A stretch of DNA of 64,000 nucleotides from Moesziomyces globuligerus. Lineage: Eukaryota; Basidiomycota; Ustilaginomycetes; Ustilaginales; Ustilaginaceae. Position numbers and translations under genes: made by a program. Below the pieces are notes generated by a model that was not told the DNA's origin, did not search any database, and saw only the letters and a list, made by a program, of their open reading frames with translations. The first letter of the stretch is position 1. The number at the start of each line of letters is the position of its first letter. Location: the NCBI GenBank assembly GCA_030849465.1, contig JARVLF010000008.1:186001-250000 (forward strand), given 5' to 3'. Shown in pieces: positions 60,992-64,000 of this stretch.

Positions 60992-61475
60992 CGGAGCTTC
61001 TATCGAGTGCATTGAGTCTGATTGTTTGTTCACTGGCGGGCGGGACGCGTGGTGTGGGAGGGCGTCGGTGCGGCTGGAAGAGTCGACCGAGATGCAGGAT
61101 GCAGGTCGCCCGTGCGCACGAGAGTGGATTTGTGCCCAAGGAGCGCGGAGCGCTGATCGATCGGAGGATGCGCTTTGACTCCACCTCGGGATTTTCTGAC
61201 GCACGCTCCCTCTCTCGTTGGTCGACTGGCACTGCAGCAGCCTCCGAGCCTCTGAGCCGCCGCACACGCCGTGACGGATCGATTGCGCCGCCGCCCACTC
61301 TCTCGCTCTCGCACTCCCACTGTCGCCAATCATCCAAGCAGCACCAGCAGCCAAAGCACGCCCGCCTCCGCCGAGCATCCTTCTTAACCTCTCCAAACCT
61401 GACCCTCACCACTTCTTCTCGTCTCACCATCATCCCCCCTTCCTCTTCCCCTTCCCGTAACACTTCATATCCACA
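59808..61475. promoter_or_regulatory. Upstream region of the transketolase gene
   Basis: About 1.7 kb without a gene. It includes a C11 run (60440-60450), a T6-GAAG-A12 stretch (about 60747-60768), a GCT microsatellite (about 60961-60991) and, immediately before the start codon, a pyrimidine-rich leader (about 61365-61470) of the kind seen before highly expressed fungal genes. A long minus-strand frame here (60306-61463) shows no family likeness. Confidence 0.5.
60961..60991 (+). repeat. GCT trinucleotide microsatellite
   Basis: About ten consecutive GCT units in the transketolase upstream region. They are non-coding in the chosen gene models. Confidence 0.9.
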
Positions 61476-63854
61476 ATGTCTTTCTCCAAGGCCGCTAGCG
61501 ACGAGAAGGCCATCGCCACCATCCGTAAGCCTCCCCCATCATCCACCCGCTCCATCGCAACACCACAGCCTCGCTGACCCTTGAACTTTGCAAACTCCGC
61601 TCCCGCAGGATGCCTGGCTGCCGATGTCGTCGCCAAGTCCAACTCGGGTCACCCCGGTGCTCCCATGGGCATGGCTCCCATGGCCCACACCCTCTTCTCT
61701 CGGTAAGTCTCGATCCGCAACCTCCAAAGGGCTCCTGCCACCAGCGCACACGAGAATGCGAGAAGCCCGCTCTTTGGCACGTCTCCGCTGGACCACAAAA
61801 CTGACTTCTTGCAAACCCCCGCTCGTTCGCCTTGTCCAGATTCATGAATGTCAACCCCGCTCACTCCAAGTGGGTCAACCGTGACCGATTCGTCCTCTCG
61901 AACGGTACGTACCTGCCCGCTCAAGCGGAATTCCGCTCAACGCAAGGCGAGCCAGCATACTGATCCCTTCGTCGCTTCCGTGCACTCTTCCATAACAGGT
62001 CACGCATGTGCTCTCATCTACATCCTCAACCACCTCCTCGGCTACAAGGACCTCCCCATGGAGCAGCTCAAGGCCTTCCGTCAGATCGACTCCAAGACCC
62101 CCGGTCACCCCGAGGCCGGCCACACCGAGGGCATCGAGGTCACCACCGGCCCCCTCGGACAGGGCTTTGCCAACGCCGTCGGCCTCGCCATCGCCCAGGC
62201 CAACCTCGCCGCCACCTTCAACAAGGACGGCTTCCCGCTCTTCACCAACTCGACCTACATGTTCACCGGTGACGGCTGTCTCCAGGAGGGCATCTCGTCC
62301 GAGGCTGCCTCGCTCGCCGGCCACCTCAAGCTCGGCAACCTCATCGCCCTCTACGACGACAACCACATCTCGATCGACGGCGACACCGCCTGCTCCTTCA
62401 CCGAGGACGTCGAGCAGCGCTTCCTCTCGTACGGCTGGCACGTCTCGCACGTCCTCGACGGCGACAAGGACCTCGAGGGCCTCTACAAGGCCATCGACGC
62501 CGCCAAGAAGGTCACCGACAAGCCCTCGATCATCCGCGTCAAGACCACCATCGGCTTCGGCTCCAAGCAGCAGGGTCTCGCCGCCACCCACGGCGCCCCG
62601 CTCAAGGCCGACGACATTGAGAGCGTCAAGGCCAAGTTCGGCATGGACCCCAAGGCCAGCTTCGTCGTCCCCGACGACGTCTACGCCGCCTACAAGCAGA
62701 TCGCCGACCGTGGCGCCCAGGCCGACAAGGAGTGGACCGAGCTCTTCAAGGCCTACGGCGACAAGTACCCGCAGGAGCACGCCGAGGTCGCCCGCCGCAT
62801 CGCCGGCAAGCTCCCCCAGGGCTGGGAGAAGGCGCTCCCCACCTACCAGCCCAGCGACTCGGCCGTCGCTTCGCGCAAGCTCTCCGAGACGGTGCTCAGC
62901 AAGGTCGCCGACGCCGTCCCCGAGCTCCTCGGTGGCTCGGCCGATCTGACCGGCTCCAACCTCACCCGATGGGGCAACGCCGTCGACTTCCAGCACCCCA
63001 GCACCCAGCTCGGCGACTACTCGGGCAAGTACATCCGCTACGGTGTCCGCGAGCACGCCATGGGCGCCATCATGAACGGCCTCGCCGCCTACGGCATGCA
63101 CATCCCCACCGCCGGTACCTTCCTCAACTTTGTCTCGTACGCCATCGGCGCCGTGCGTCTCTCGGCGCTCTCGGGCCACCGCGTCATCTGGGTCGCCACG
63201 CACGACTCGATCGGCCTCGGCGAGGACGGTCCCACCCACCAGCCCATCGAGACGGCCATCGCGCTCCGCGCCATCCCCAACCTCATGTTCTGGCGTCCCG
63301 CCGACGGCAACGAGGTCTCGGGCGCCTACCTCGTCGCGCTCGAGAGCAAGTCGACCCCCTCGGTCCTCGCCCTCTCGCGTCAGAACCTGCCCCAGCTCGA
63401 GGGCAGCTCGATCGAGAAGACCTCCAAGGGTGGCTACGTGCTCGTCGAGAACAAGTCGGCCGACATCACGCTCGTCGCCTCGGGTTCCGAGGTCGCGCTC
63501 TGCAACGAGGCCGTCGCCAAGCTCGGCGAGAAGGGCATCAAGGCGCGTGTCGTCTCGATGCCATGCTTCTCGGTCTTTGACGCTCAGCCCATCGATTACC
63601 GTGTCTCGGTCCTGCCCTCGGGCAAGCCCATCCTCTCGGTCGAGGCCTACTCGACGCTCGGCTGGGCCAAGTACTCGCACGCCCAGCACGGCATCAACAC
63701 CTTCGGCGCCTCGGCCCCCGCCGGCGAGCTCTTCAAGAAGTTCAAGATGACCGGCGCCGACGTCGCCGCCAAGGCCGAGCACGTCGTCAAGGTCTTTGAG
63801 GGCCAGACGCTCGTCAGCCCCGTCGAGCTCGAGGCCAAGCTGCTCGCCTACTAA
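61476..63854 (+). CDS. TKL1: Transketolase
   Basis: Thiamine-diphosphate enzyme of the non-oxidative pentose phosphate pathway, transferring two-carbon units between sugar phosphates. Four exons give 687 residues: 61476-61524, 61609-61702, 61840-61904 and 61999-63854. All introns sit in the first 70 codons (84, 137 and 94 nt). Joins read TI-RCLAADVVAKSNSGHPGAP, LFSR-FMNVNPAHSKW and VLSN-GHACALIY, each matching the family. The ThDP-binding motif GDGCLQEG...ALYDDN begins at about residue 159, and the catalytic glutamate lies in GVREHAMG (about 418). HGAPLK, FGSKQQG, DSIGLGEDGPTHQP and the C-terminal Rossmann-like domain are complete. The length is normal for fungal transketolase. Clustering of introns at the 5' end is common for highly expressed fungal genes. 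Confidence 0.96.
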
Positions 63855-64000
63855 AGCTCCTCTCTGCCAAGGCCCCATGTCTTTTGAATCTCGCTCGTAC
63901 GCTCATGGACCTCCGTCCACGACTCCTGCGAGACCTTGTGTAACGTTGTAATGCCAAGTTTCAGATGCTCTTTTCTTTGCCGTCGTTGCATGTCTGTGTT
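63855..64000 (+). other. 3' flank of the transketolase gene
   Basis: 146 bp after the TAA stop. A T-rich stretch (about 63959-63980) lies near the end, but no clear polyadenylation hexamer can be fixed. The window ends here. Confidence 0.4.

Noticed and set aside
60306..61463. 385-codon minus-strand frame upstream of transketolase
   Set aside because: Runs through poly-A, GCT and poly-C repeats, has no recognisable motif, and overlaps the likely transketolase promoter.
61875..63878. 667-codon minus-strand frame
   Set aside because: Antisense shadow of transketolase; Gly/Asp/Val/Leu-rich with no domain.
63852..63890. Cryptic peroxisomal signal after the transketolase stop (readthrough PTS1, as described for some Ustilago glycolytic enzymes)
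   Set aside because: The in-frame extension after TAA ends HVF before the next stop and contains no SKL-like tripeptide.

Overview
The window looks like a stretch of a smut-fungus nuclear chromosome (Ustilaginaceae: Ustilago, Sporisorium, Moesziomyces or a close relative). It is GC-rich. Genes are densely packed on both strands, most are single-exon, and the seven introns that could be placed are short (75-137 nt, GT...AG). Coding regions show strong third-position GC bias, which creates very long antisense shadow frames. Many proteins carry long disordered, Ala/Ser/Pro/Gln-rich extensions, as smut proteins usually do. Genus and species cannot be fixed from this sequence alone.

Layout. 1-3.4 kb: the C-terminal tail of an Arg/Glu-rich protein, then ALG14 on the minus strand. 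3.4-6.9 kb: a two-RING plus LON-domain protein. 6.9-9.9 kb: a gene-free block with a TGACTCA-bearing tandem repeat, a 38-nt poly-C run and a decayed second repeat family. 9.9-20.2 kb: a CPYC glutaredoxin, a predicted seven-pass membrane protein, the CDK BUR1 and the splicing factor SLU7. 20.2-22.9 kb: a second gene-free block. 22.9-34.6 kb: a probable mitochondrial RNA-binding protein, MAD1, a T1/BTB-domain protein and an NDR kinase (Ukc1/Cbk1). 34.8-48.5 kb: a GPI-type GMC oxidoreductase, a Chs6/Bch1 exomer cargo adaptor, mitochondrial uS12 and a giant Spo71-like PH-domain protein. 49-63.9 kb: inositol polyphosphate multikinase, a TTC1-like TPR protein, VMS1, SRP14, a MIL1/TMCO4-type hydrolase-fold protein and transketolase.

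The genes are mainly housekeeping: glycosylation, transcription and splicing, the spindle checkpoint, polarity kinase signalling, membrane traffic (ChAPs and the AP-1 ligand MIL1), ribosome targeting and quality control (SRP14, VMS1), mitochondrial translation and the pentose phosphate pathway. No biosynthetic cluster, mobile element, rRNA, tRNA or CRISPR array was recognised. Six gene pairs are head-to-head and share one intergenic region: BUR1/SLU7, RRM protein/MAD1, BTB/Ukc1, ChAPs/uS12m, IPMK/TTC1 and VMS1/SRP14.

The most interesting points are the predicted orphan 7-TM protein with a very long fifth loop, the TGACTCA repeat array, two stop-free introns of length 3n (Ukc1 and SRP14) that would give longer in-frame isoforms if retained, and short linear motifs that support conserved interactions (WQxMP in the MIL1 homologue, a C-terminal VIM in VMS1, the Mad2- and Bub1-binding motifs in MAD1).
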